Assembly: GCF_000684975.1 (NCBI RefSeq)
Contig: NZ_BAXZ01000013.1
Coordinates: 10,744-74,743, forward strand
Length of the DNA stretch: 64,000 nt
From: Paraburkholderia acidipaludis NBRC 101816
Lineage (GTDB): Bacteria; Pseudomonadota; Gammaproteobacteria; Burkholderiales; Burkholderiaceae
Direction of reading: 5' to 3'
The position numbers and the translations under genes are program-made. The notes beneath the pieces were generated by a model. It was not told where the DNA came from. It made no database searches and worked only from the letters and a program-made list of their open reading frames with translations. This document shows, one piece after another, positions 15,417-23,974 of the stretch (positions are counted from its first letter, which is position 1; every line of letters starts with the position of its first letter).

Positions 15417-16934
15417 ATGGAGACAACCTATCTGGCAATCGACGTGGGTACCGGCAGCGTGCGCGCCGCGCTCGTCGATGCGAACGGCACGATCCGCCGC
15501 CTCGCCGCACGCGAGCACGAGCAGATCGTGCCGCGCTACGGCTGGTCCGAGCAGCGGCCGCTCGACTGGTGGGCAGGCGCCGTCCACGCGATCCGCGAAG
15601 TGCTCGCAGCCGAGCCGGGCGCGGCGCAGCACATCGCCACGATCTGCGCCTGCGGACAGATGCACGGCACCGTGCTCATCGACGCCGGGGGTGAGCTCAC
15701 GCGCGAGGCCGCACCGCTCTGGAACGACAAGCGCGCCGCCGCGCAGGTCGAGGCCTTTCGCGCCCGCCACGGCACGGGCGCCGACGCGCACGCATGGCTC
15801 GCGCGCACCGCGAATCCGCCCACGCCTGCGTGGCCCGGTTTCAAGCTTCAGTGGATCCACCAGCACGAGCGCGAGGCGTACGAACGCGCCGCGACCGTAT
15901 TCATGCCGAAGGACTACGTGAACTTCCGGCTGACCGGCGAGCGCGCCTGCGACTGGAGCGACGCCTCGATGACCTTCCTGATGGACCCGCAAACGCGCGC
16001 GTGGTCGCCGGTCATGCTCGACGCGCTCGGTCTGGACGTGCGCAAGCTGCCGCCCATCCGCGCGCCGCACGAAGTGCTCGGCGCGGTGACGAAGGCGGCC
16101 GCGCAGGCCACCGGTCTGCGCGAAGGCACGCCCGTACTGGTGGGCGCAGCCGATTATCCGGCTTCGGTGCTGGGTTCGGGCGTGCATGAGCCCGGCCTTG
16201 CCTCGGACATCACGGGCACCTCGTCGATCATCACGGTGATTGCCGACACGCCCATGCTGCATCCGGAGGTCTCGAACGTCGCGACCTGCGAGGGCTTGTG
16301 GGGCCGCTTCACGCTGCTCGACTCGGGCGGCGACGCCATGCGCTGGGCCCGCCGCGCCTTCCACGAGAATGCGCTCTCGTACGAAGACGTCGCACGCAAG
16401 GCCGCCGAAGCCCCCGTGGGAGCCGAAGGACTTTTCTTCCTGCCCTACCTCACCGGCGAGCGCTTCGGCGCGCAGCCGAACTCGCGCGCGCAGTTCTTCG
16501 GCATTGCGGCGCGGCACGGTCTCGCGCATCTGCATCGCGCCGTACTGGAAGGCGTGGCCTTCGGCGTGCGCCGCCATATGGCGATGATCCAGCCCGCGGG
16601 CGTCGCGATCGAGCGGCTCGTGGCGGCGAGCGGCGGCGCGAAGGCCGCGCTGTGGCTCGACATCAAGGCCAGCATGTATCGCACGCCGGTGCTCGTGCCC
16701 GCGGAGGTCGAATGCGGCGTGATGGGTTGTGCGCTGCTCGCGGCGACCGCCACCGGCCAGTTCGCGACGCTCGGCGAAGCCGTGCGCCGCTTCGTGCGTT
16801 TCGCGCGCGAAGTGCAGCCCGACCCGCGCGCCGCCGACACTTACGACCGCATGATGCCGATCTTCGAGCGCCTCTATACGCATTCGCAACAGTTCTACGA
16901 CGACCTCGACCGACTCGCCGGAGACGAGGCATGA
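15417..16934 (+). CDS. FGGY-family carbohydrate kinase
   Basis: 505 residues with both FGGY domains: 'LAIDVGTGSVRAALVDANG' (phosphate 1 loop), 'ICACGQMHGTVLID', 'DWSDASMTFLMD', 'VGAADYPASVLGSG', 'ITGTSSIITVI' (phosphate 2) and 'LVAASGGAKAALWLD' near the C-terminus. Enzymes of this family phosphorylate ketopentoses, ribulose, xylulose, glycerol, erythritol and similar compounds with ATP. ATG 15417 is used because GGGAGAAG is correctly placed before it; ATG 15402 lies within that site. It overlaps the HAD gene by ATGA. Confidence 0.9.
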   Translation: METTYLAIDVGTGSVRAALVDANGTIRRLAAREHEQIVPRYGWSEQRPLDWWAGAVHAIREVLAAEPGAAQHIATICACGQMHGTVLIDAGGELTREAAPLWNDKRAAAQVEAFRARHGTGADAHAWLARTANPPTPAWPGFKLQWIHQHEREAYERAATVFMPKDYVNFRLTGERACDWSDASMTFLMDPQTRAWSPVMLDALGLDVRKLPPIRAPHEVLGAVTKAAAQATGLREGTPVLVGAADYPASVLGSGVHEPGLASDITGTSSIITVIADTPMLHPEVSNVATCEGLWGRFTLLDSGGDAMRWARRAFHENALSYEDVARKAAEAPVGAEGLFFLPYLTGERFGAQPNSRAQFFGIAARHGLAHLHRAVLEGVAFGVRRHMAMIQPAGVAIERLVAASGGAKAALWLDIKASMYRTPVLVPAEVECGVMGCALLAATATGQFATLGEAVRRFVRFAREVQPDPRAADTYDRMMPIFERLYTHSQQFYDDLDRLAGDEA

Positions 16935-17644
16935 GCGCATCGTCACCACGCGCCGTGCTCTGGGACATGGACGGCACGCTCGCGCTCAGCGAACCGCTGC
17001 ATATGCACACGTTGATCGCGGCGCTCGCGCACTACTGCGTTCAAGCCGGCGACGAACTGCATCCGCTGATGTTCGGCCGCACCGGCCTCGACGTGTACCG
17101 CATCTGCCGCGAGCGCTTCGGCATCGAAGCGGATTTCCCTACCTGGTCGGCGCTGCGGGCCGCGCGTTATGTGGCCGAAGCGCCGCAACTCGAAGCGCGC
17201 CCCGGCGCGCTCGAACTCTGGCGCGCCGCGCACGCAGCCGGGCTGCGCCAGGCCATCGTCTCGAACGCGGGCCGCATGCTGCTCGAAGCGAATCTGAACG
17301 CGCTCGGACTGCAGGCGCCGGAGCGCGTCTCGGTGAGCGCCAATGACGTGCGCCACGGCAAACCCGATCCTGAAGCGTATCTGCGCGCCGCGTATCTGCT
17401 CGACGTCGAGCCCTCCGAGGCCATCGTCATCGAAGACAGCCCGACCGGCGCGCGCGCCGCGCTCGCCGCCGGCATGCGCGTGCTCGGCTGGCCCGATGCC
17501 GGCGCGTCCGGAGTCAACGCGAACTTCCCCGAGGGCACACGAATCGTGCGCAGCGCAGACGAAATTGCCGCCGCGCTCGGGTTGCCGGACGCACTCTTTT
17601 CCGAACCCGCATCTAAATCCCCGTCGCAGACCACGCCATGTTGA
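16931..17644 (+). CDS. HAD-superfamily sugar phosphatase/phosphomutase
   Basis: 237 residues of the beta-phosphoglucomutase/2-deoxyglucose-6-phosphatase subfamily. Motif I is 'LWDMDGTLALSEP' (nucleophile Asp and acid/base Asp), motif II 'AIVSNAG', motif III Lys in 'GKPDPEAYL' and motif IV 'VIEDSPTGARAA'. The cap lies between motifs I and II. It overlaps the kinase by 4 bases and the next gene by 7. A kinase and a phosphatase in one operon suggest either phosphate removal from a dead-end product or a mutase step. Confidence 0.87.
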   Translation: MSASSPRAVLWDMDGTLALSEPLHMHTLIAALAHYCVQAGDELHPLMFGRTGLDVYRICRERFGIEADFPTWSALRAARYVAEAPQLEARPGALELWRAAHAAGLRQAIVSNAGRMLLEANLNALGLQAPERVSVSANDVRHGKPDPEAYLRAAYLLDVEPSEAIVIEDSPTGARAALAAGMRVLGWPDAGASGVNANFPEGTRIVRSADEIAAALGLPDALFSEPASKSPSQTTPC

Positions 17645-18744
17645 GAACCAGCATTTTCCCCTCGCGCTACGTCCAGGGCGCAGGCGCGCTCGCCACACTC
17701 GATGCCGAACTCGCGCGTCTCGGCTCGCGCGCCGCGTGCCTCGTCGACCGCAATGTCGCTGCGCTGCTCGAACCGGTGCTCGCGCGTGCCGAGCGCGTCA
17801 CATTGCAGGTGCGTGAAGTCGACGCCGCCTGCACCGAGCGCTCGGTCGCCGAAACCGCCGAGTGGATTCGCGTGAGCGGCGCGGACGTGGTGGTCTCGTT
17901 CGGCGGCGGCAAGGTGATCGACACGGGCCGCGCCGCCGCCGACGACCTGCGCCTGCCGTTCGCCTGCGTGCCGACCATCGCGGCATCGGATGCGCCGTGC
18001 AGCGCGCTCGCCGTGATCTACGACGAAGCGGGCCGCGTGGTGCGCGACCGCTTCGTGCGCCGCAACCCGGATCTCGTGCTGCTCGACACCGCCGTGATCG
18101 TGCGCGCGCCCGCACGCTTTTTCATCGCCGGCATTGGCGACGCGCTGGCGACGTACTACGAGGCCGAAGCGTGCCGGCGCGCCCATGCAAGCAACCTGTG
18201 CGGCGGACGCGGCACGGCGCTCGCCTTCGAAGCCGCGCGGCTGTGCCGCGACCTGCTGTTCGCGCACGCGCCGCAGGCGGTCGAAGACTGCCGCGCGCAG
18301 ATCGTCACGCCCGACTTCGACGCGACGCTCGAAGCCACCGTGCTGCTCTCGGGCATCGGCTTCGAATCGGGCGGCGTGGCGGCAGCGCACGCGATCCATC
18401 ACGGGCTCGCCGACCTGGCTTCGTCGCACAGCCTGCTGCACGGCGAAAAAGTGGCGATCGGCGTGCTCGCCTCGCTGTTTCTCTCGACCGTCTCCGACGA
18501 CGAACGCCGGCGCGTGTTCCGCTTTTGTCGCGCGGTCGGCCTGCCGACGCGCCTCGCGCAGGTCAACGTCGATGCCGCCGACAACCACGCGCTCGAAACC
18601 GTGGCGGCACGCGCGTGCCGCACGGGCGAAATCATCCACAACGAACCGTATCCCGTCGAGCCTGCCATGGTCGTCGCCGCTCTCAAGGCAATGGACCGCT
18701 ATGCCGCGCGCCTCGACACACTCGTCCAGCAAGGAGCTGCCTGA
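17638..18744 (+). CDS. Iron-containing alcohol dehydrogenase, glycerol dehydrogenase (GldA)-like
   Basis: 368 residues with the GldA fold. The NAD loop is 'SFGGGKVIDTGRAAADD' (about 88-103). Metal ligands are D168 ('GIGDALATYYEA'), a His in 'HAIHHGL' (251-255) and H268 ('LLHGEKVAIG'). 'PTIAASDAPCSALAVIY' is typical of GldA. Relatives oxidise glycerol or act as sugar-alcohol or polyol-phosphate dehydrogenases. It starts 7 bases inside the HAD gene. With the kinase next door, a polyol or polyol-phosphate substrate is likely. Confidence 0.88.
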   Translation: MLRTSIFPSRYVQGAGALATLDAELARLGSRAACLVDRNVAALLEPVLARAERVTLQVREVDAACTERSVAETAEWIRVSGADVVVSFGGGKVIDTGRAAADDLRLPFACVPTIAASDAPCSALAVIYDEAGRVVRDRFVRRNPDLVLLDTAVIVRAPARFFIAGIGDALATYYEAEACRRAHASNLCGGRGTALAFEAARLCRDLLFAHAPQAVEDCRAQIVTPDFDATLEATVLLSGIGFESGGVAAAHAIHHGLADLASSHSLLHGEKVAIGVLASLFLSTVSDDERRRVFRFCRAVGLPTRLAQVNVDAADNHALETVAARACRTGEIIHNEPYPVEPAMVVAALKAMDRYAARLDTLVQQGAA

Positions 18745-18746
18745 CC

Positions 18747-19535
18747 ATGACGCAAACCGCCCAGCAACATGACTGCGTGGAAAAGCAGGAAATCCACGCC
18801 TTCCGGCCCGGCCTCTTCAACGGCAAGACCGTGCTCGTCTCGGGCGCGACGAGCGGCATCGGCCTCGCGATCGCCGAAGGCTTCGCCTCGCTCGGCGCAC
18901 GCGTGATCGCCACGGGCAGCTCGCCCGCCAAGCTCGAAGCGCTGCGCGCCGACGCCACGCGCTCTCACATCCGCTTCGAGCGCGTGGACGTGCGCAACGT
19001 CGAGGACATCAATCGCTTTTGCAGCGATCTCGAATCGTTGGATATCCTCATCAATGCGGCGGGCGTGGCGCGCCCGCTCGACGAGTACCGCGACGAGGTA
19101 TTTCGCGAGGTCATCGACGTGAACCTGACCGCGGCCATGCGCTTTTCGATGGCGGCGCGGCCGCTGCTCGAACGCTCGAAGGGCGTGGTCGTGAACATCG
19201 CATCGATGCTCAGTTATCTCGCGGACGTGGAAGTTCCCGCCTATTGCGCGAGCAAGACCGGCATTCTGGGCCTCACGCGTGCGCTCGCGCACTCGTTCGG
19301 CAGCGCCGGCGTGCGCGTGAACGCAATTGCGCCGGGCTACCATCGCACGGACATGACGCGCGCGCTCTGGGAGTCGCCCGCGTCGGCCGGGAAGATTGCG
19401 GCGCGCGCGGCGCTCAAGCGCTGGGGCGAAGCCGACGATCTCGTGGGCGCCGCGGTCTTTCTCGCCTCGCCCGCGGCGGCGTTCGTCACGGGTGTCACGT
19501 TGCCCGTCGATGGGGGGTATGTGAGCGGGAGCTGA
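18747..19535 (+). CDS. SDR-family oxidoreductase
   Basis: 262 residues. 'VSGATSGIGLAIAEGF', 'INAAGVARPLDEY', 'NIASMLSYLADVEV', catalytic 'YCASK' and 'GVTLPVDGGYVSG'. An N-terminal extension of about 24 residues precedes the Rossmann fold. The ATG at 18747 is preceded by AAGGAG, two bases after the GldA-like stop. It is the last gene of the rightward arm and the third SDR in the locus. Confidence 0.87.
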   Translation: MTQTAQQHDCVEKQEIHAFRPGLFNGKTVLVSGATSGIGLAIAEGFASLGARVIATGSSPAKLEALRADATRSHIRFERVDVRNVEDINRFCSDLESLDILINAAGVARPLDEYRDEVFREVIDVNLTAAMRFSMAARPLLERSKGVVVNIASMLSYLADVEVPAYCASKTGILGLTRALAHSFGSAGVRVNAIAPGYHRTDMTRALWESPASAGKIAARAALKRWGEADDLVGAAVFLASPAAAFVTGVTLPVDGGYVSGS

Positions 19536-19656
19536 TGGAGGCACAGCAACTGCATACGCGCGTTAGCAAAGCCATGAGCACAAGGACGTATCAAGAACCG
19601 CGCCCAGGCGATTCTCAAGGCACAACCGGGCATGCGATGAATGACGCCCAGGCGGA

Positions 19657-21207
19657 TTAGCCCGCATTGCCTGGTTTGCCGAACCATCGCGAAATGGCCT
19701 CGGCGATCTCCTCATTGTCAACTGCGGTTTCACTTGCCCATGCGACAAACCCATCGGGACGCACCAATACAGCGCGCAAGCCCAGCCGATCGTTGGCGCC
19801 GCCGGCGACATAAGTCACCCGCTGTCGCCAACCGTTCGTAAGCGCCTGAACCGATGCATCCGGCTCGAAGTCCAGGAGGAGGCCCTTACCTTCGCGCAAA
19901 AGGTGGCCGACCTTCGTTCCGTCGGCGAGTTCGAAATCGGGAACGCTGCGGCCTGTCAGAGGGTGACTGCCGCCGAGATCGTAGCGGAGCGACACGCCCC
20001 ACACGCGCTCGGCGAAGTACGTCGCGCCATCGCGGGTCCCGATCAGATCGCGGATGACTGCTGCAAGCGCGCGCGTGCCCGGTGTGGGTCGCATGAGCGC
20101 GACTTGCGCGCGCGACCAGTCCAGAACGCACGCGCCCACCGGATATCGCTCTGTCTGATAGCTGTCGAGCAGGTCGGCGGGCGCGTCGCCGCGGATCGTG
20201 GACGCCAGCTTCCAACCGAGGTTCATCGCGTCTCCGAGCCCGAGATTGAGCCCTTGACCGCCCAGCGGCGAATGGATGTGTGCGGCATCGCCCGCGAGCA
20301 GCACCCGCCCTCTGCGATACGCGCTCACCTGACAGGCGCGGTCCGTCCAGGTCGAAGCCTGCTGAAGACCCGTCAAGGTGACGTCTGCGCCGGACACGCG
20401 GCGCAATACGGCCTGCACATGTTCGAGCGTGACCGGCTGCATCCGGTGACAGGCGCCGCCGTCAAAATCCACCATCGCTATCGTGCCGGGCGAGGCAAAG
20501 GTGTACATGCCGGTCGATGTGTAGTGCCGGCCAGGACGCAGCGCATCCGGGTCGGCCAACTCGGCCTGGACGGAATAACCCGTGAACTCGGGATCGGAGC
20601 CGAGGAATTCGAACCCACCTGCCTTGCGCATCGTACTGCGGCCACCATCGCAACCCACCGCCCAACGTGCGCGAAAGGTCTCGCCGCCAGCATGAACGAT
20701 GACACCATCGTCTGAAGCGAGAACATCATCGACGCCGAAGCCGCGCAGGATCTCGGCGCCCATCGCGCTTGCCCGGCGCGAGAGAATGGTTTCGAGCGTT
20801 TCCAATGTGACTGCCATGCTGGTGTCGGTCGGACCTGGCAGGCGATACGGCCACTTCGAGGTGTCGATGTCGTCGTGATAGAACGGAATGCCCGCAAAGT
20901 GGCCGGCTGGCCGACGCGGCTGCTGCATCCAATGTGCGGTTGCTGCGGTCTTGCCTGCGGCATCGATCGCACGCTGCGCCGCGACGACTTCGTCCAGCAA
21001 GCCACGACGATAAAACGCTTCGAGGGTAGGTACGGAAAGGCCGCGCAGCCCAAACGGAAGGCGCTTCAAGGGAGAGTGTCGATCTTCGGCTCGCTCCAGC
21101 ACCAGAACCGACAGGTTGAAGAGGCGCAGTTCGCAGGCGAGAAAAAGGCCGACGGGGCCGGCTCCGGCAATGACGACGCCGTAGATGTTTGACGGGTTCT
21201 TGTGCAT
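19657..21207 (-). CDS. FAD-dependent aromatic-ring-type monooxygenase (PheA/TfdB family)
   Basis: 516 residues, class A flavoprotein monooxygenase. 'VVIAGAGPVGLFLACEL' binds the ADP of FAD, 'GCDGGRSTMRK' is the DG motif and 'VLLAGDAAHIHSPLGGQGLNLG' the GD motif. The C-terminal 120 residues match the thioredoxin-like domain of phenol hydroxylase or rifampicin-monooxygenase relatives. NAD(P)H-dependent hydroxylation of a phenolic or polyketide compound is expected. It is transcribed in the same direction as the LysR gene 240 bases upstream. Whether LysR controls it is not shown. Confidence 0.88.
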   Translation of the reverse strand: MHKNPSNIYGVVIAGAGPVGLFLACELRLFNLSVLVLERAEDRHSPLKRLPFGLRGLSVPTLEAFYRRGLLDEVVAAQRAIDAAGKTAATAHWMQQPRRPAGHFAGIPFYHDDIDTSKWPYRLPGPTDTSMAVTLETLETILSRRASAMGAEILRGFGVDDVLASDDGVIVHAGGETFRARWAVGCDGGRSTMRKAGGFEFLGSDPEFTGYSVQAELADPDALRPGRHYTSTGMYTFASPGTIAMVDFDGGACHRMQPVTLEHVQAVLRRVSGADVTLTGLQQASTWTDRACQVSAYRRGRVLLAGDAAHIHSPLGGQGLNLGLGDAMNLGWKLASTIRGDAPADLLDSYQTERYPVGACVLDWSRAQVALMRPTPGTRALAAVIRDLIGTRDGATYFAERVWGVSLRYDLGGSHPLTGRSVPDFELADGTKVGHLLREGKGLLLDFEPDASVQALTNGWRQRVTYVAGGANDRLGLRAVLVRPDGFVAWASETAVDNEEIAEAISRWFGKPGNAG

Positions 21208-21448
21208 GGTTCACTCCTGTGTCATGTTCGACCGGAGCGTTTCCCATGCTGGGGACCACACGGACGAACGACTGGACGCTTGAACGCGTCCGCTGTTCGT
21301 CGTGGGGATCTCGTGCACGAGGCCAAAGACCAGAGCTTTCGTTACCGAAAGGACTTGGGCTTACCAGACCAAGTCTGCCTTTTCCGACACGGCTTTATAC
21401 CATTGGAATAAACGGGCCGCAACGATTGGCTATGTCGACATTCCCGCA

Positions 21449-22348
21449 CTATGCGCTATATGAAAAGCGCTGTCCGAGTTCGCGCAACCACGTCAGAAAA
21501 AGATTGATCGCGGGATCCTCAACGCGCGCCTTGCGGACATAACTGCAGTAGCGCCATGCCGGCAAGGCGGGCCCGTCGAACGGAAACACGAGCCGGCCCT
21601 CTTCGACATCGAGCGCGACAAGCGCAGTAGGACCCATTGCAATGCCAAGCCCATCAATGGCGGCCTGCAGGGTCAAATAAAAGTGATCCAGTTGCCGGGA
21701 ATTGCGGGCGACAAGCCCAGGGTTGCCGCTCGCTGCAAGCCATTCCGCCCAAAGGCCGGGATAGGTCGCGCTGTGCAGGAGGGTATGGTGCGCCAGGTCC
21801 GGGACATCGTGTATCGGGTGAGACTCCAGCACCTTGGGCGAGCACACCGGCAGCCGGACTTCCGATAAAAATTCATGGACTGCATATCCCGCTGATTTCT
21901 GCTCGCTGCCGCGAATGGCGACATCGCATTCGTCGCCCAGCTTTTCGATCGGCTCCTCCGAAGTAGTCAGCCGGACCTCCACCGCCGGATGGGTCAGCTG
22001 AAAACCGGAAAGCTGCGGCAACAACCAGCGCAACGCGAAAGTCGTCGGCGCATTGACCCTCACGATCTGCTGCCGCGTGGCCCGAAGTTGCTCACTGGTC
22101 GCCAGCGCGATACGGTCGAGCGCCGCCGATATCTCGCCCAGGTAAGCGCGCCCCGACGCGGTGAGCACGACTCTTCGACCGCGACGCTCAAACAGGTTGA
22201 GTCCAAGCCAGTCCTCCAGTTGCCGCACTTGCCGGCTCACGGCCCCGTGCGTGACGCAAAGCTCCTCGGCTGCCGCGGAAAAGCTCTCCACTCTGGCCGC
22301 GGCTTCGAACACGCGCAGGGCATTCAACGGTGGCAGACGGCGAGGCAT
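21449..22348 (-). CDS. LysR-family transcriptional regulator (GcvA-like)
   Basis: 299 residues. Winged HTH at 5-64 ('LPPLNALRVFEAAARVESF', 'ELCVTHGAVSRQVRQLEDWLG', 'GLNLFERRGRRVVLTASG') and a periplasmic-binding-like effector domain at about 90-295. The N-terminal pattern is that of GcvA/AmpR relatives. ATG 22348 gives the standard start; a longer frame to 22477 overlaps the divergent promoter. It is divergent from the purA-like gene across 145 bases, the classical arrangement for LysR control of the divergent gene. The monooxygenase downstream may be a second target. Confidence 0.9.
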   Translation of the reverse strand: MPRRLPPLNALRVFEAAARVESFSAAAEELCVTHGAVSRQVRQLEDWLGLNLFERRGRRVVLTASGRAYLGEISAALDRIALATSEQLRATRQQIVRVNAPTTFALRWLLPQLSGFQLTHPAVEVRLTTSEEPIEKLGDECDVAIRGSEQKSAGYAVHEFLSEVRLPVCSPKVLESHPIHDVPDLAHHTLLHSATYPGLWAEWLAASGNPGLVARNSRQLDHFYLTLQAAIDGLGIAMGPTALVALDVEEGRLVFPFDGPALPAWRYCSYVRKARVEDPAINLFLTWLRELGQRFSYSA

Positions 22349-22493
22349 AACGCAAATTCCTATGTGATTTTTTCTGACAAGACTGATGAGTTTACATCGC
22401 TTTTCGAGGCTGCGCCGGAGCACTATATTGCACCCGTTAGCAGCAGTTCCGGTTCCGGATCTGTTCGATAAATTCACCAGGAAAAACTACCGG
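22349..22493. promoter_or_regulatory. Divergent LysR/purA promoter region
   Basis: 145 bases between the LysR and purA starts. They contain an AT-rich part (about 22355-22400) with T/A-rich spacings, but I cannot single out a convincing T-N11-A box. AGGAA precedes the purA ATG at 22494. Confidence 0.4.
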
Positions 22494-23798
22494 ATGTCGA
22501 ATGTCGTCGTGATCGGAGCACAGTGGGGCGATGAGGGAAAAGGCCGAATCGTGGATTGGCTTGCTGAGAAGGCGGACATCGTCGTCCGTTACAACGGCGG
22601 CCACAACGCCGGGCACACGCTGGTGGTCGAGGGTCGGACCTACAAACTGGCACTGCTTCCCAGCGGTGTCGTGCGCGGGAAGCTCGGCCTGATCGGCAAC
22701 GGCGTCGCGCTCGATCCCGAGGCGCTCCTTGCGGAGATCGACCGTATGGCTGCGATGGGCATCCGCGTAACGCCAGAGGTGCTCCAGATCGCCGAGACGG
22801 CCACGCTTGTCCTGCCGGTCCATCGTGCCATCGATGCCGCCCAGGAACGCTTGCGTGCGAAGCCGATTGGCACCACCCTGCGCGGCATGGGTCCGGCCTA
22901 TGAAGACAAGGTCGGGCGCCGGGGCCTGCGCGTCTGCGACCTGGCCGAACCGGAACTGCTGGCTCAGAAGCTCGACGTCCTGCTCGCGCACCATAACGCC
23001 TGGTTTCGTGGTCTGGGCCTGGAGCCTTTCCCGCGAGACCCGATGCTGAGCGACCTGCTTGCCATGGCGCCTGGAATCCTGCCGTTCATGGGACGTGTCT
23101 GGGAGCAAATCAACGACGCCCATTCGTTGGGCAAACGCGTGGTATTCGAAGGCTCGCAAGCTGTCATGCTGGACGTGGACTGGGGCAGCTATCCCTACGT
23201 GACGTCGTCGAGCACCATCGCCGCTGGCGCGGCCAGTGGCGTCGGCATCGCCCCGTCGCATCTGGGACGGGTGCTGGGCGTCAGCAAGGTCTATGCAACG
23301 CGTGTCGGCGAAGGCCCTTTCACATCGGAGGTGAACGGAACGCTCGGCGACGTGCTCAGACAGCGAGGCAGCGAGTACGGGGTCAACACCGGTCGCCCGC
23401 GTCGCTGCGGTTGGCTGGACACCGTGCAACTGCGTCAGAGCAGCAAAGTCGCGGGCATCGATCTGCTGGCACTGACCAAGCTCGATGTGCTCGATGGCTT
23501 TGAGTCGATATATCTATGCGTGGGCTACGAGCTCGACGGGGCGCGTATCGACTACATGCCATCCACAAACGCCGAACAGCAGCGGCTGCAGCCGGTTCTC
23601 AGGCGCTTTGACGGTTGGTACAGCTCGACCCGAGGCGCCCGGTCATATAGCGATCTGCCGCGGGAGGCTGCGGTGCTGATCGAAGCCATTCAGCACGAAG
23701 TCGGCATTCCCGTGTCGATGATCACAACCGGCCCTGAACGCGATGATGCGATTGTCCTGCGCTCGCCATTCGCGGAAGCGGAAGGCGTGGAAATTTGA
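22494..23798 (+). CDS. purA: Adenylosuccinate synthetase, alphaproteobacterial-type copy
   Basis: 434 residues; converts IMP + Asp + GTP to adenylosuccinate. Catalytic and binding motifs are intact: 'GAQWGDEGKGRIVDWL' (catalytic Asp), 'GGHNAGHTL' (catalytic His), 'IGTTLRGMGPAYEDKVGR', 'EGSQAVMLDVDWGSYPYVTSS', 'TRVGEGPF', guanine motif 'TKLD' and 'TTGPERDD'. Features such as 'MSNVVVIGAQWGDEGKG' and 'LLPSGVVRGKLGLIGNGVALDP' look like rhizobial PurA rather than the betaproteobacterial enzyme. The housekeeping gene of Burkholderia normally lies by hisZ; this copy lies alone beside a LysR gene. It is probably a paralogue gained by transfer. Confidence 0.92.
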   Translation: MSNVVVIGAQWGDEGKGRIVDWLAEKADIVVRYNGGHNAGHTLVVEGRTYKLALLPSGVVRGKLGLIGNGVALDPEALLAEIDRMAAMGIRVTPEVLQIAETATLVLPVHRAIDAAQERLRAKPIGTTLRGMGPAYEDKVGRRGLRVCDLAEPELLAQKLDVLLAHHNAWFRGLGLEPFPRDPMLSDLLAMAPGILPFMGRVWEQINDAHSLGKRVVFEGSQAVMLDVDWGSYPYVTSSSTIAAGAASGVGIAPSHLGRVLGVSKVYATRVGEGPFTSEVNGTLGDVLRQRGSEYGVNTGRPRRCGWLDTVQLRQSSKVAGIDLLALTKLDVLDGFESIYLCVGYELDGARIDYMPSTNAEQQRLQPVLRRFDGWYSSTRGARSYSDLPREAAVLIEAIQHEVGIPVSMITTGPERDDAIVLRSPFAEAEGVEI

Positions 23799-23928
23799 CG
23801 GGGCTCCAGAGGATATCGAACCATCAGGATGGCTTTCCTGTCGTGCTTGCCCATTGACTCAGTTCGTACCGAATGACGGTTGCGAGGAAAATGTGGCTTG
23901 CTGCATGATCGTGTCACCTGCGTTTCTC

Positions 23929-23955
23929 GGGGCCGTCGCCCGGTGCGACGGCCCC
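23929..23955. terminator. Terminator-like hairpin between convergent purA and binding-protein genes
   Basis: GGGGCCGTCGC (23929-23939), loop CCGGT, then GCGACGGCCCC (23945-23955): an 11-bp perfect GC-rich stem. It lies between the stop at 23798 and the convergent stop at 23975, so it can serve both strands. No long T run follows on either side. Confidence 0.7.
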
Positions 23956-23974
23956 ACTCGAAGAAGGTCCGGCG

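Noticed and set aside
14451..16949. An 832-codon minus-strand frame across the MBL and kinase genes
   Set aside because: Low-complexity Arg/His/Ala composition, no motifs, antisense to two well-recognised genes.
22494..23798. PurA-like protein as a phage PurZ (2-aminoadenine synthesis) enzyme
   Set aside because: The catalytic Asp in GDEGKG and the His in GGHNAGH are kept, and length and motifs are those of cellular PurA.
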